DNA of 64,000 nucleotides from Streptomyces kanamyceticus. Lineage in GTDB: Bacteria; Actinomycetota; Actinomycetes; Streptomycetales; Streptomycetaceae. The notes below the pieces were generated by a model that saw only the letters and a list, made by a program, of their open reading frames with translations, searched no databases and was not told where the DNA came from. Position 1 is the stretch's first letter. The number at the start of each line of letters is the position of its first letter. Location: the NCBI RefSeq assembly GCF_008704495.1, contig NZ_CP023699.1:7192001-7256000 (forward strand), written 5' to 3'. Position numbers and translations under genes: made by a program. Positions 1 through 9,346 of the stretch are shown here, in pieces.

Positions 1-52
1 CCGGTCGGCCCCGCGAGTAAAGCCGTACCGCGCCACGGGTAAATTCTTTCCA

Positions 53-71
53 ATACGAGACGGTCTCGTAT
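53..71. promoter_or_regulatory. Palindromic TetR-type operator upstream of MFS exporter
   Basis: Perfect inverted repeat with 9-bp arms and one central base (ATACGAGAC-g-GTCTCGTAT), ending 24 bp before the MFS start codon. Length and symmetry are typical of TetR-family operators, and a TetR gene lies just downstream of the exporter. Binding by that regulator is inferred. Confidence 0.75.
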
Positions 72-95
72 CGAAATGGTTCTAGGCTGAACGCC

Positions 96-1691
96 ATGTC
101 AACTCCTGCCGTACCCGCCTCGCCCCGCATACCGGAAGCCGTGCACCGGCGCCGCTGGGCGATCCTCGGGGTGCTCATGCTCAGCCTGTTGATCGTGGTG
201 CTCGACAACTCGATCCTGAACGTCGCCATCAAGACGATCTCGACCCCGGAGCCCACCGGCCTCGGCGCCACCCAGGGCGAGCTCGAGTGGGCCATCAACG
301 CCTACACGCTCGTCTTCGCGGGCCTGCTGTTCACCGCGGGCCTGCTCGGCGACCGGCTCGGCCGCAAGAAGGTCCTGCTCGGCGGCCTCGTCGTCTTCGG
401 TCTCGGCTCGGCGCTCGCCGCGGAGTCCGGCTCGCCCGTCCAGCTCATCGCGTTCCGCGCGCTGATGGGCCTCGGCGCGGCCTTCGTGATGCCCGCGACC
501 CTCGCCGTCCTGATGAACGTCTTCGAGCGCGACGAGCAGCCCAAGGCCATCGGCATCTGGGCGGGCGGCGTCGGCCTCGCCATCGCGATCGGCCCGATCA
601 CCGGCGGCGTGCTGCTGGACCACTTCTGGTGGGGCTCGGTCTTCTTCGTCAACGTGCCGATCGTGCTGATCGCGCTCGCCCTGATGGTCTGGCTGGTGCC
701 CGACTCGCGCGACCCCAATCCGGGCCGGATCGACCTGGTCGGCGTCGCGCTCTCCGTCGTCGGCCTCGTCCTGCTCGTCTACGGCATCATCAAGGGCGGC
801 CAGCTCGCCGACTTCACCGACCCGGCCGTCCTCGCCACCGTCGCCGCGGGCCTCGCCGTGCTCGTCGCCTTCGTCCTGTACGAGAAGCGCAGCGACCATC
901 CGTCCATCGACATCTCGTACTTCAAGAACCGGGTCTTCTCCGCGGCGATCAGCGCCATAGCGCTGGTCTTCTTCGCCCTGATGGGCGTGACCTTCTTCTC
1001 GGTCTTCTACACCCAGAGCGTGCGCGGCTACTCGCCGCTGCAGACCGGCCTGCTGATGCTCCCGCTGGCCGCCGCCCAGCTCATCTTCGCGCCGCGCGCC
1101 CGCCTCGTGGTCGACCGCTTCGGCGTCCGCGCCGTGTGCACCGGCGGCCTGCTCCTCGTGGTGGCGACGCTGGTGGCCTTCACGAGCCTGGAGGCCGATA
1201 CGCCGATCTGGATCCTGGAGATCATCTTCTTCCTGATGGGCACCGGCATGGCGCACATCATGACGCCGACCAGCGTCGTGATCATGCAGGCCCTGCCGCG
1301 CGAGAAGGCGGGCTCCGCGTCCGCCCTCAGCAACACCTTCCGGCAGGTCGGCGGTGCCCTCGGCATCGCGGTGCTCGGCTCGGTGCTGTCCGCGGCGTAC
1401 CGCAGCGGCGTCGAGGACAAGCTGACCCTGCTGCCCGCGGGGGCGCGGCACTCGGCGGGCGAGTCGATCGAGGCGACGCTCGGCGTCGCCGCGAAGCTCG
1501 GCCCGCGCGGTGAGCCGCTGGTGAGCGCGGCCAACGACTCCTTCCTGCACGCCATGCACGTCACGGCGCTGTGCGGCGCCGGCGTCGCGCTGATCGGCTC
1601 GGTGATCGTCTTCCTGTTCCTGCCGGGACGTACGCCGAAGCCCGACGCGGCGGAGGAGAAGTCCGAGCCGGTGGGCGCTTCGGGGCACTGA
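96..1691 (+). CDS. MFS drug exporter, DHA2 (14-TM, EmrB/QacA-like) family
   Basis: Integral membrane proton-coupled exporter of 531 aa, the usual length for 14-helix DHA2 transporters. The N-terminal helix carries [10 protein letters not shown], the typical D-x-(x)-I-V-N-V-A-L motif of this family, followed by the loop 2-3 signature GDRLGRKKV (about residues 85-93). The ATG is favoured because the palindromic operator and promoter region lie immediately upstream. It is followed after 82 bp by a TetR regulator on the same strand, the classic arrangement of a substrate-induced efflux pair. The substrate cannot be deduced from sequence. Confidence 0.93.
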   Translation: MSTPAVPASPRIPEAVHRRRWAILGVLMLSLLIVVLDNSILNVAIKTISTPEPTGLGATQGELEWAINAYTLVFAGLLFTAGLLGDRLGRKKVLLGGLVVFGLGSALAAESGSPVQLIAFRALMGLGAAFVMPATLAVLMNVFERDEQPKAIGIWAGGVGLAIAIGPITGGVLLDHFWWGSVFFVNVPIVLIALALMVWLVPDSRDPNPGRIDLVGVALSVVGLVLLVYGIIKGGQLADFTDPAVLATVAAGLAVLVAFVLYEKRSDHPSIDISYFKNRVFSAAISAIALVFFALMGVTFFSVFYTQSVRGYSPLQTGLLMLPLAAAQLIFAPRARLVVDRFGVRAVCTGGLLLVVATLVAFTSLEADTPIWILEIIFFLMGTGMAHIMTPTSVVIMQALPREKAGSASALSNTFRQVGGALGIAVLGSVLSAAYRSGVEDKLTLLPAGARHSAGESIEATLGVAAKLGPRGEPLVSAANDSFLHAMHVTALCGAGVALIGSVIVFLFLPGRTPKPDAAEEKSEPVGASGH

Positions 1692-1773
1692 GGGAGAGGG
1701 GGGACTCGGCCGGGCGCTCAAGGGGGCTGAGGGAGAATCGGCCCGGCCAGCCGCGCGACGAGACGGAGATGAC

Positions 1774-2415
1774 GTGGTCCACACCGCCAAGGGAACGCAC
1801 GCCGCAGGAAAGGGCGTGCCCGTCGCGCGGGGCGGCCGCGGCCGCCCCAGGAGCGAGGCCGTGGAGCAGGCGATCATCGAGGGCGTGGTGCGGCTCCTGG
1901 AGGACGGGGTGTCGCTCACGGAGCTGTCCATCGAGCGGATCGCCCGCACCGCGGGCGTCGGCAAGGCCACCATCTACCGGCGCTGGGACGGCAAGGAGGC
2001 ACTCTTCGTCGACGTACTGAGCGTCTTCGAGGAGCCGGACCCCGAGCTGCCCGGCACCTCGGTGCGCGACGATCTGGTGGTCATCCTGGAGGGCCTGCGC
2101 CGCCGCGGCCTCACGATGCGCTCCTCGGCGCTGCTGCACAACGTCTTCGCGCAGATGAAGGCCCTGCCCAAGCTGTGGGACGCCTACCACAGCACGGTCA
2201 TCGAGCCCCGCCGCCGCACCATGGTCGAGGTGCTGCGGCGGGGCATGGCCGAGGGCGTGCTCCGCACGGACGTCGACATCGAGATGGCCAACGACCTCTT
2301 CGTCGGCCCCATGCTGCTGCGCACGGTGATGCGCCCCGACGCGCCGCTCGACGACGACCTCGCGGAACGGATCGTCGACACGGTCCTCGAAGGGCTGCGA
2401 CCGCAGACGTCCTAG
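1774..2415 (+). CDS. TetR/AcrR family transcriptional regulator
   Basis: 213-aa one-component repressor. The N-terminal helix-turn-helix is clear at about residues 50-75 (LSIERIARTAGVGKATIYRRW, with the TIYRRW recognition helix), followed by an all-helical ligand-binding domain. The GTG start precedes a basic stretch (residues 12-25). Its position 82 bp behind the MFS exporter, plus the 19-bp palindrome before that exporter, suggests it represses the exporter and perhaps itself. The inducer is unknown. Confidence 0.93.
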   Translation: MVHTAKGTHAAGKGVPVARGGRGRPRSEAVEQAIIEGVVRLLEDGVSLTELSIERIARTAGVGKATIYRRWDGKEALFVDVLSVFEEPDPELPGTSVRDDLVVILEGLRRRGLTMRSSALLHNVFAQMKALPKLWDAYHSTVIEPRRRTMVEVLRRGMAEGVLRTDVDIEMANDLFVGPMLLRTVMRPDAPLDDDLAERIVDTVLEGLRPQTS

Positions 2416-2628
2416 CGCCCCGGCGCCGCCGCCTGCCGGGAGTGCGGAGTATGCGCATTTCGTCACAGAGCCGACTCCGCGGGGCCGGTCAGGAACTCGC
2501 CGCGCCGCTTCGTTCGTCCTCGTGCCAGTACGGCCGTCGCGGACGGCAGAGACGCACCCGATCATCGCCTAGGGTTTCAGGGGGCGGGACAGACGGTGTG
2601 CACGGCAGGCAGTGAGGCGACGAGAGTT

Positions 2629-3657
2629 ATGGCGCAGGCGTACAAGACGGAGACGGACAGCGAAGGCTCGGGGCCCGAGCGTCCGGGGTCCTGGTTCCGG
2701 CGCCTGGTGGACGGCTGGCGCGGCGACCCCGGCATCTGGCGGCGCGGCCTGGTCACCGCGGGTGCCGCGCTCCTGATCGCCCTGGTGATGCTGTTCCACG
2801 CCCAGATCCCCAACAACATCGGCAACCTCGGCAGCCTCACCGAGACCTTCCTGCCCTGGCTCGGCGTCTTCGTCCCGGTGATCGTCGTCATCGCGGTGGT
2901 GCGCAAGTCCGCCACCGCCCTGATCGCGGTGCTGCTGCCCACGATCATCTGGATCAACCAGTTCGGCGGCCTGATCAGCGACAAGTCGGGCGGCGAGGGC
3001 GACCTGACCGTCGCCACGCACAACGTGAACGCGGACAACACCGACCCGACGGGCACGGCCCAGGACGTCGCCGCCTCCGGCGCGGACGTGCTGGCCCTCG
3101 AAGAGCTCACCGCGGACGCCGTACCGACGTACGAGAAGGCGCTCTCGCGCATCTACAAGTACCACTCGGTCAAGGGCACGGTCGGCGTGTGGAGCAAGTA
3201 CCCGCTGGCCGACACCAAGCCCGTGGACATCAAGCTGGGCTGGGTCCGCGCGCTGCGGACCACCGTCGACACCCCCAAGGGCGAGGTCGCCGTCTACGTG
3301 GCGCACCTGCCGTCGGTGCGCGTGAAGCTCGACGCGGGCTTCACCGCCAACCAGCGCGACGAGAGCGCCGACGCGCTCGGCGACGCCATCTCCAAGGAGA
3401 AGCTCGGCAAGGTCATCCTGCTCGGCGACCTGAACGGCACGATGAACGACCGCGCCCTGAACGGCGTCACCGCGCAGATGCGCTCCACGCAGGGCGCGGC
3501 GGGCAACGGCTTCGGCTTCAGCTGGCCCGCGTCGTTCCCGATGGCCCGCATCGACCAGATCATGGTCAAGGGCGTCGAGCCGGTCTCCTCCTGGACGCTG
3601 CCGAAGACGAACAGCGATCACCTGCCGATCGCGGCGCGGGTCGAGCTCTCCGAGTAG
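2629..3657 (+). CDS. Membrane-anchored endonuclease/exonuclease/phosphatase (EEP) family protein
   Basis: About 342 aa. Three hydrophobic segments occupy roughly residues 35-120, followed by an extracytoplasmic EEP-fold domain. Its motifs are in order: THNVNADN (metal site), ALEEL (catalytic Glu), HLPS, LGDLNGT (Asp/Asn pair), RIDQIM and the final SDHLPI. This matches the DNase I / inositol-phosphatase superfamily, whose members hydrolyse phosphodiester or phosphomonoester bonds with Mg2+. A GTG 33 bp upstream is in frame, but the ATG has a better placed purine-rich ribosome site. The substrate is unknown. Confidence 0.85.
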   Translation: MAQAYKTETDSEGSGPERPGSWFRRLVDGWRGDPGIWRRGLVTAGAALLIALVMLFHAQIPNNIGNLGSLTETFLPWLGVFVPVIVVIAVVRKSATALIAVLLPTIIWINQFGGLISDKSGGEGDLTVATHNVNADNTDPTGTAQDVAASGADVLALEELTADAVPTYEKALSRIYKYHSVKGTVGVWSKYPLADTKPVDIKLGWVRALRTTVDTPKGEVAVYVAHLPSVRVKLDAGFTANQRDESADALGDAISKEKLGKVILLGDLNGTMNDRALNGVTAQMRSTQGAAGNGFGFSWPASFPMARIDQIMVKGVEPVSSWTLPKTNSDHLPIAARVELSE

Positions 3658-3670
3658 CGCTTGGATCGGG

Positions 3671-3747
3671 CCCGGTTCCGGCCCGGTTCCGGCCCGGTTC
3701 CGGCCCGGTTCCGGCCCGGTTCCGGCCCGGTTCCGGCCCGGTTCCGG
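3671..3747. repeat. Seven tandem copies of an 11-bp unit
   Basis: Seven perfect head-to-tail copies of CCCGGTTCCGG start 13 bp after the stop codon of the EEP gene. The flanking bases up to about 3780 hold decayed copies (ggcacggatca). The unit is partly self-complementary (CCGG ends), so the array can form secondary structure. It lies between two co-oriented genes. Confidence 0.95.
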
Positions 3748-3883
3748 CACGGATCAGGCACGGACCAGGTGCGGATCAGGCCCCACGGAATACTCGGCGC
3801 GCGGCTTTGCTTTGTTCCGTACGTAAACTAATGGATTCGCCCCGCTCCGGGCCGCCCCCTGCTTCCGTGGAAGGTACCTCCCC

Positions 3884-5098
3884 ATGCCCCTGGCCCTGCT
3901 CGCCCTCGCCGTGGGCGCCTTCGGCATCGGCACGACCGAGTTCGTGATGATGGGCCTGCTGCCCAACGTCGCCGACGACCTGCACATATCCATCCCGACC
4001 GCGGGCCACCTCGTCTCCGCGTACGCCCTCGGCGTCGTCATCGGCGCCCCGCTGCTCGCCGCCGTCACCGCCAAGCTGCCGCGCAGGCGCGTACTGATCG
4101 GCCTGATGGTCCTGTTCGTCGTGGGCAACGCCCTGTCGGCCGCCGCGCCCGACTACCACTGGTTGATGGCCGCCCGCTTCCTCAGCGGACTGCCGCACGG
4201 CGCCTTCTTCGGCGTCGGCGCCGTCGTCGCCACCGGCCTGGTCGCCCCCGAGCGCAAGGCCCGCTCGGTCTCCCTGATGTTCCTCGGCCTCACCGTCGCC
4301 AACATCGTCGGCGTTCCTGTCGGTACGGCGATGGGGCAGCAGCTCGGCTGGCGCGCCACGTTCCTCGGCGTGAGCGCGATCGGCATCGCCGCCGTCGCCG
4401 CGCTCGCCCTGCTCGTCCCCGCCGACCACGGCCACGGCGACGCGGTCGGCCTGCGCGGCGAGCTGCGGGCGCTGCGCAGTGTGCCGGTCTGGCTCGCGCT
4501 CGGTACGACGGTCGCGGGCTTCGGCGCGCTCTTCGCCGCGTACAGCTACATCACGCCGATGCTCACCGACTCGGCGGGCTACGCCGAATCCAGCGTCACC
4601 CTGCTGCTCGCCCTGTTCGGCGTGGGCGCCACCGCGGGCAACCTCCTCGGCGGCCGCCTCGCCGACCACTCCCTGCGGGGCACGCTCTTCGGCGGCCTGA
4701 CCGCCCTCGCCGTCGTCCTCGCGCTGTTCCCGCTCCTGATGAGCGCAGGGTGGAGCGCGGCGCTCGCGGTGGTGCTGCTCGGCATGGCGGCGTTCACCAC
4801 GGGATCGCCCCTGCAGCTGATGGTCATGGAGAAGGCGGCCGCGGCCCCCTCGCTCGCCTCGTCCGCGAACCAGGCGGCGTTCAACCTCGCCAACGCGGGC
4901 GGCGCCTGGATCGGCGGCCTCGCCCTCGCGGCGGGCTTCGGCGTCACGTCCCCCGCGGTGACGGGCGCGGTGCTCGCGGTGCTCGGACTCGCGGTGGCGG
5001 GCGCCGCCTACCTGGTGGACCTGCGTACGCCGACGGCGGGCACGGAGCGCCTGGTGGCGGCGGGGACTCCGGCCAGGGAGCCGTCCCGCCACCACTGA
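3884..5098 (+). CDS. MFS transporter, DHA1 (12-TM, AraJ/Cmx-like) family
   Basis: 404-aa inner-membrane transporter. The N-terminal helix reads GTTEFVMMGLLPNVA, which is the signature of the AraJ / chloramphenicol-efflux branch (GTtEFv-GLLP). Twelve hydrophobic segments follow. The family exports sugars, arabinose-like compounds or drugs such as chloramphenicol; the substrate here is not determinable. The ATG follows a GGAAGG ribosome site. It is separated from the upstream gene by the 11-bp tandem repeats and is convergent with nadE 10 bp further on. Confidence 0.92.
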   Translation: MPLALLALAVGAFGIGTTEFVMMGLLPNVADDLHISIPTAGHLVSAYALGVVIGAPLLAAVTAKLPRRRVLIGLMVLFVVGNALSAAAPDYHWLMAARFLSGLPHGAFFGVGAVVATGLVAPERKARSVSLMFLGLTVANIVGVPVGTAMGQQLGWRATFLGVSAIGIAAVAALALLVPADHGHGDAVGLRGELRALRSVPVWLALGTTVAGFGALFAAYSYITPMLTDSAGYAESSVTLLLALFGVGATAGNLLGGRLADHSLRGTLFGGLTALAVVLALFPLLMSAGWSAALAVVLLGMAAFTTGSPLQLMVMEKAAAAPSLASSANQAAFNLANAGGAWIGGLALAAGFGVTSPAVTGAVLAVLGLAVAGAAYLVDLRTPTAGTERLVAAGTPAREPSRHH

Positions 5099-5108
5099 GC
5101 GGCGCGGG

Positions 5109-6866
5109 TCAGCCCGTCGCCGACTCGCGCCAGCGGTTGGTGATGGGCAGCCTGCGGTCCTTGCCGAAGCCCTTGGCGGAGATCTTGGTGCCCGGCGGGT
5201 ACTGGCGGCGCTTGTACTCGGCGGTGTCGACCATCCGCAGCGTCTTGACCACGAGCTCCCGGTCGTAGCCCGCGGCCACGATCGCCTCCGCGCTCTGGTC
5301 GCGGTCTACGTAGAGCTCCAGGATGCCGTCGAGGACGGGGTAGTCGGGCAGCGAGTCCGTGTCGACCTGGTCGGGCCGCAGCTCCGCGCTCGGCGGCTTG
5401 CTGATGGAGTTCTCCGGGATCGGCGGGAGCTGCCCGCGCTCCTCGGCCGCTCGGTTGCGCCACCGCGCGAGCCGGAAGATCGAGGTCTTGTAGACGTCCT
5501 TGATCGGTCCGTACGCCCCGACGGAGTCTCCGTAGAGCGTCGAATACCCCACCGCGAGCTCGGACTTGTTGCCCGGCGCGAGCACGATGTGGCCCTCCTG
5601 GTTGGAGAGCGCCATCAGCGTCGTGCCGCGCAGCCGCGACTGGAGGTTCTCCTCGGCGAGCCCGGTCAGACCGAGCGATCCCATGTACGCGTCGAACATC
5701 GGGGCGATCGGCACGGTCCGCAGCGGGAGCCCGGTCCGCCGCGCCAGCTCCTCCGCGTCGGCGATCGAGTGGTCGGATGAGTAGCGGGACGGCATGGCCA
5801 CCCCGTGCACGTTCTGTGCGCCCAGCGCGTCGCAGGCGATGGCGGCGGTGAGCGCCGAGTCGATGCCGCCGGAGAGCCCGATCAGGACGCTGCTGAAGCC
5901 GTTCTTCGCGGCGTACGCGCGCAGGCCCACCACCAGCGCCGAGTACACCTCCTCGTCGTCGTCGAGCCGCTCCGCGTACCCGCCGGTGAGCTCCGCCTCG
6001 TACGCGGGCAGCGGCTCGGCGGAGACCGTGACGTGCTCGATGCGCAGACCGTCGTCGACGACGCCCGAAGGGACCTCGCCCGCCGCGGGCAGCTCCAGGT
6101 CGAGCACGACACAGCCCTCGGCGAACTGCGGTGCGCGCGCGATCACTTCGCCGTCCTTGTCGACGACGATCGAGTCGCCGTCGAAGACCAGCTCGTCCTG
6201 GCCGCCGATCATCGCGAGATAGGCGGTGGTGCAGCCCGCCTCCTGGGCGCGCTTGCGCACCAGCTCCAGGCGCTGGTCGTCCTTGTTCTGCTCGTACGGC
6301 GAGGCGTTGATGGAGAGCAGCAGGCCCGCGCCCGCCGTACGGGTCGCGGGCACGCGGCCGCCGTCCTGCCAGAGGTCCTCGCAGATGGCCAGGGCCACGT
6401 CGACGCCGTGCACCCGCACCACCGGCAGGGTCTCGCCCGGCACGAAGTAGCGGAACTCGTCGAAGACGCCGTAGTTGGGCAGGTGGTGCTTGGAGTAGGT
6501 CAGGACGGCCTCGCCGCGGTGCAGCACGGCGCCCGCGTTGCGCGGGGCGCCCGCGGGCTGGCCGAACCTGGGCTTCGCCTCGTCGGTGCGGTCGAGATAG
6601 CCGACGACGACCGGCAGCTCGCCGAGGCCCTCGTCGGCGAGGCGCGCGGCGAGCGCGTGCAGCGCCTGCCGCGAGGCCTGGACGAAGGACGAGCGCAGGG
6701 CGAGGTCCTCCACGGGGTACCCGGTGAGTGCCATCTCGGGGAACGCGACGAGGTGCGCCCCCTGCTCGGCCGAGTGCCGGGTCCAGCGGACGACCGCCTC
6801 GGCGTTCCCGGCGAGATCGCCGACGGTCGAGTCGATCTGATTCAGGGCGAGACGTAGTTGAGGCAC
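5109..6866 (-). CDS. nadE: Glutamine-dependent NAD+ synthetase
   Basis: 585 aa, last step of NAD biosynthesis: ATP-dependent amidation of nicotinic acid adenine dinucleotide using glutamine. The N-terminal nitrilase-type glutaminase domain has its E-K-C triad (Glu44 in FPEMALTGYP, Lys in KHHLPNYG, Cys in ICEDLWQD near residue 175). The C-terminal synthetase domain has the ATP-pyrophosphatase P-loop SGGIDSALT near residue 340. Both halves are intact, so free ammonia is not required. The start is GTG, directly before LRLALNQID. It stands alone, convergent with the MFS gene. Confidence 0.97.
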   Translation of the reverse strand: MPQLRLALNQIDSTVGDLAGNAEAVVRWTRHSAEQGAHLVAFPEMALTGYPVEDLALRSSFVQASRQALHALAARLADEGLGELPVVVGYLDRTDEAKPRFGQPAGAPRNAGAVLHRGEAVLTYSKHHLPNYGVFDEFRYFVPGETLPVVRVHGVDVALAICEDLWQDGGRVPATRTAGAGLLLSINASPYEQNKDDQRLELVRKRAQEAGCTTAYLAMIGGQDELVFDGDSIVVDKDGEVIARAPQFAEGCVVLDLELPAAGEVPSGVVDDGLRIEHVTVSAEPLPAYEAELTGGYAERLDDDEEVYSALVVGLRAYAAKNGFSSVLIGLSGGIDSALTAAIACDALGAQNVHGVAMPSRYSSDHSIADAEELARRTGLPLRTVPIAPMFDAYMGSLGLTGLAEENLQSRLRGTTLMALSNQEGHIVLAPGNKSELAVGYSTLYGDSVGAYGPIKDVYKTSIFRLARWRNRAAEERGQLPPIPENSISKPPSAELRPDQVDTDSLPDYPVLDGILELYVDRDQSAEAIVAAGYDRELVVKTLRMVDTAEYKRRQYPPGTKISAKGFGKDRRLPITNRWRESATG

Positions 6867-6966
6867 GTCTCCCAGTCTAATCGTCAGAGCGACGCGATGT
6901 CCTGCCGGACGGGTGGGTGGGGCGCGGGGGCGCGGAGCGTCTGCCTGCGGCGGCTCGCTTGCGGGT

Positions 6967-7013
6967 GCGGGCCGTTGTGGTTGCTCGCGCAGTTCCCCGC
7001 GCCCCTTACGGAG
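6967..7013. repeat. Copy of a GGGGCGCGGGGAACTGCGCG-type intergenic repeat
   Basis: The stretch before the multicopper oxidase stop contains ttgtggttgctcgcgcag followed by ttccccgcgccccttacgg. The same words, in both orientations, recur at 12346-12490. Such sequence is widespread between genes in Streptomyces; its role is unknown. Confidence 0.7.
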
Positions 7014-8684
7014 CTACTTGCGGTAGCCGAGGACCGTCATCATTCCTGCCTCCGCGTGGTAGACGTTGTGGCAGTGGATCATCCACAGGCCCGGGTTGTC
7101 CGCGTCGAAGTCCACCGTCAGCGTGCCGTTCGGCAGGACGATCGCGGTGTCCTTGCGGGGGCCGCCCGCCACGTTCGCCAAGGCGAAGGTGTGGCCGTGC
7201 AGGTGCACGGGGTGCCACATCGACGTCGAGTTGGCGAAGACCAGGCGGACCCGCTCACCCGCCCGCACCGGGTGGCGCTGATCGGGGGAGTACGGCTTCT
7301 TGTCGAAGGCCCAGTCGTACTTCGCCATGCCCCCGGTCAGCTGGAGCTTGATCGTGCGGTCCGGCTTGCGGGACTTCAGCGCGACGGATTCGTGCGACCG
7401 CAGCTTGTCGGCGGTCAGGAGACGGCCCGTCAGCTCCTTGGGGCGGACCGACGCGGCCGGTGCGGCCCCGCCGCCCGTGCGCAGCACCGCGAGCGCCGAC
7501 GCCTTCTTGCCCTCGGCCGCCGCCGTCAGCGGGAAGACGCCGTCGCCCGCGGTGACGAGCACGTCGTAACGCTCGCCCATGCCCAGGAGCAGGGCGTCCG
7601 TCTTCGCGTGCGCCACGGGGAAGCCGTCCGTGTGCGTCACCGTCATCTCGTGGCCGCCGAGCGCCACCCGGAAGGCCGTGTCACCGCCCGCGTTGATGAT
7701 GCGCAGCCGGATGCGGTCGCCGGGGCGGGCACGGAACTGCGAAGGGTCCTTCGGCGCCCGCCCGTTGATCAGGTAGTGCGGATAGGCGACGTCGCCCGCG
7801 TCGCCCCCGAGCAGGTCGCTCTTGGCGCCCATCATCATCCGCGAGGGCCCCGAAGGCTTCGGCGACGGGGCCTTGCGCGCCGAGGTGGAGGACATGGAGG
7901 TGGAGGACATGTTCGACATGTCGTGGCCGCCGCCGTGGTCCATGCCGCCCGAGCCGTCCTTCTCGCCGCCGCCCATGTCGTGGTCGGCCATGCCCTTGCT
8001 GAGCTCGGCGAGCACGCCGTCCGGAGTGGAGCCGTCCACCCCGTCGACCCAGTCGTCGAGGACGATCACCCACTCCTTGTCGTACTTCAGGGGCTCCCTG
8101 GGGTCCTCGACGATCAGCGGCGCGTACAGCCCGCGGTCCTGCTGGGTGCCGGAGTGCGGGTGGAACCAGTACGTCCCCGGGTGCGGGACCGCGAAGCGGT
8201 AGGTGAAGTCGCCGCCGGGCCTGATGTCCTTCTGGGTGAGGCCGGGGACGCCGTCCATGTCGTTGCGCAAGGAGATGCCGTGCCAGTGCAGCGATGTGGC
8301 CTCGGGGAGGTGGTTGGCGAGGGTGAGCGCCAGGGTGTCGCCCGCGGTGACGCGGACCTCCTTGCCGGGCAGCCCTTCGCCGTACGCCCACGTCCTGACC
8401 TGGGGGCCGCCCAGGTCGAGCTTGGTCTCCATGGCCATGAGCCTGACCTCGCGGACCTTGCCGCCGCGGGCGCGCTTCTTCTCGGCGGCGGCGACTTCCT
8501 TGCCCGCCGGGTCGACATAGCCTTCGGGGCCGGACGCGCCGCCCGACGCGCCGTGGCCGCCGCCGTGGCCGCCCGAGCCCGAGCCGGAGCCGGAGCAGGC
8601 CGTCAGGATTCCCGTCCCGGCGGCGGCGGCCGCGGCGCCGAGCAGGGTACGGCGTGAAGGGGTGTGCGGAACTTGTTGACGCAT
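7014..8684 (-). CDS. Three-domain multicopper oxidase with Met/His-rich insert (CueO-like)
   Basis: 556-aa exported laccase-like enzyme that couples substrate (or Cu(I)) oxidation to reduction of O2. The N-terminus carries a twin-arginine-type signal (SRRTLLGAAAAAAG) with a lipobox-like TACSGS. All copper ligands are visible: LHWHG (about 133), YWFHPHSGTQ (about 178), HPVHLHGHTF (about 493) and HCHNVYHAEAGMM (about 535), giving T1, T2 and T3 sites with a Met axial ligand. An insert around residues 235-285 is rich in His, Met and Ser (DHDMGGG, MDHGGGHDMSNMSS), like the copper-binding loop of CueO. The ATG with GAGGTG upstream fits better than upstream in-frame codons. It is unlike the two-domain small laccases common in Streptomyces. 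Confidence 0.93.
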   Translation of the reverse strand: MRQQVPHTPSRRTLLGAAAAAAGTGILTACSGSGSGSGGHGGGHGASGGASGPEGYVDPAGKEVAAAEKKRARGGKVREVRLMAMETKLDLGGPQVRTWAYGEGLPGKEVRVTAGDTLALTLANHLPEATSLHWHGISLRNDMDGVPGLTQKDIRPGGDFTYRFAVPHPGTYWFHPHSGTQQDRGLYAPLIVEDPREPLKYDKEWVIVLDDWVDGVDGSTPDGVLAELSKGMADHDMGGGEKDGSGGMDHGGGHDMSNMSSTSMSSTSARKAPSPKPSGPSRMMMGAKSDLLGGDAGDVAYPHYLINGRAPKDPSQFRARPGDRIRLRIINAGGDTAFRVALGGHEMTVTHTDGFPVAHAKTDALLLGMGERYDVLVTAGDGVFPLTAAAEGKKASALAVLRTGGGAAPAASVRPKELTGRLLTADKLRSHESVALKSRKPDRTIKLQLTGGMAKYDWAFDKKPYSPDQRHPVRAGERVRLVFANSTSMWHPVHLHGHTFALANVAGGPRKDTAIVLPNGTLTVDFDADNPGLWMIHCHNVYHAEAGMMTVLGYRK

Positions 8685-8820
8685 GACTGAGTGACACCTC
8701 GTGGTGGTGGTGCGTGCGGATGGGCGCATCCGCTGCTTCTGGTACACCGCTCGACCCCTGTTGGTTCCCACCGGAACCGCACGGATCTCGCGGGCAGCGC
8801 GAAGCAGCCGGTGCGCCGGT

Positions 8821-9276
8821 CTAAATGCGCAGCACCGAGAGGCGGGCCAGACGTATGCGAGGTGGCGGCGGATCGGGCCGTGGCGCGGGCAGGAGCCGCC
8901 CGGGCGACGGCAGCGGGGTGCGGGTCCCGCCGGGCCGCAGAAGCCCGGCCCGCACCAGCACGATGAGCGTGAAGGCGCCGAGGACCGCCAGGCACACGGA
9001 CAGCGGATCCATGCTCATGCCGTGGTGCGGCTCGGAGGCGGGCGCGACCACGCGCGCGGTGGGCGCGGTGGGCGCGGCCCCCGCCATCTCGTGCCCCATC
9101 GACGGCGACATCGGCGCCGACGCGGCGGCGGGCATGCTCGCGCCACCGTCGTGCCCATCGTGACCGTCGTGACCGCCCGAGGGATGCCCCAACGTATGCA
9201 TCGTGACGATCCCGAGAAGCAGCGCGGCGAGCAGCAGCAACTGCCCGTAGCCCGTGCGGCTCCTCGTCCTCGCCAT
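8821..9276 (-). CDS. His/Met-rich small membrane protein (DUF6153-like)
   Basis: 151 aa with an N-terminal hydrophobic helix (about 12-28), an external segment rich in His, Asp, Gly and Met (HPSGGHDGHDGHDGG, MSPSMGHEMAG, HHGMSMD), a second helix (about 90-112) and a Pro/Arg-rich tail. The composition suggests metal, probably copper, binding outside the membrane. It lies 136 bp upstream of the multicopper oxidase on the same strand, which supports a shared role in copper handling. Assignment to the DUF6153 family is from memory of its features and was not searched. Confidence 0.7.
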   Translation of the reverse strand: MARTRSRTGYGQLLLLAALLLGIVTMHTLGHPSGGHDGHDGHDGGASMPAAASAPMSPSMGHEMAGAAPTAPTARVVAPASEPHHGMSMDPLSVCLAVLGAFTLIVLVRAGLLRPGGTRTPLPSPGRLLPAPRPDPPPPRIRLARLSVLRI

Positions 9277-9346
9277 GCGGCGAACCCTACCCCCGCTGGG
9301 TATTCGGCGACATGCGGGCCCCCGGTACTCGGACGATCATGAGCGC

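Noticed and set aside
99..1973. 624-codon frame opposite the MFS exporter
   Set aside because: Antisense shadow in high-GC DNA with Arg/Gly/Asp-biased low-complexity translation; the exporter on the + strand has transmembrane and family motifs.
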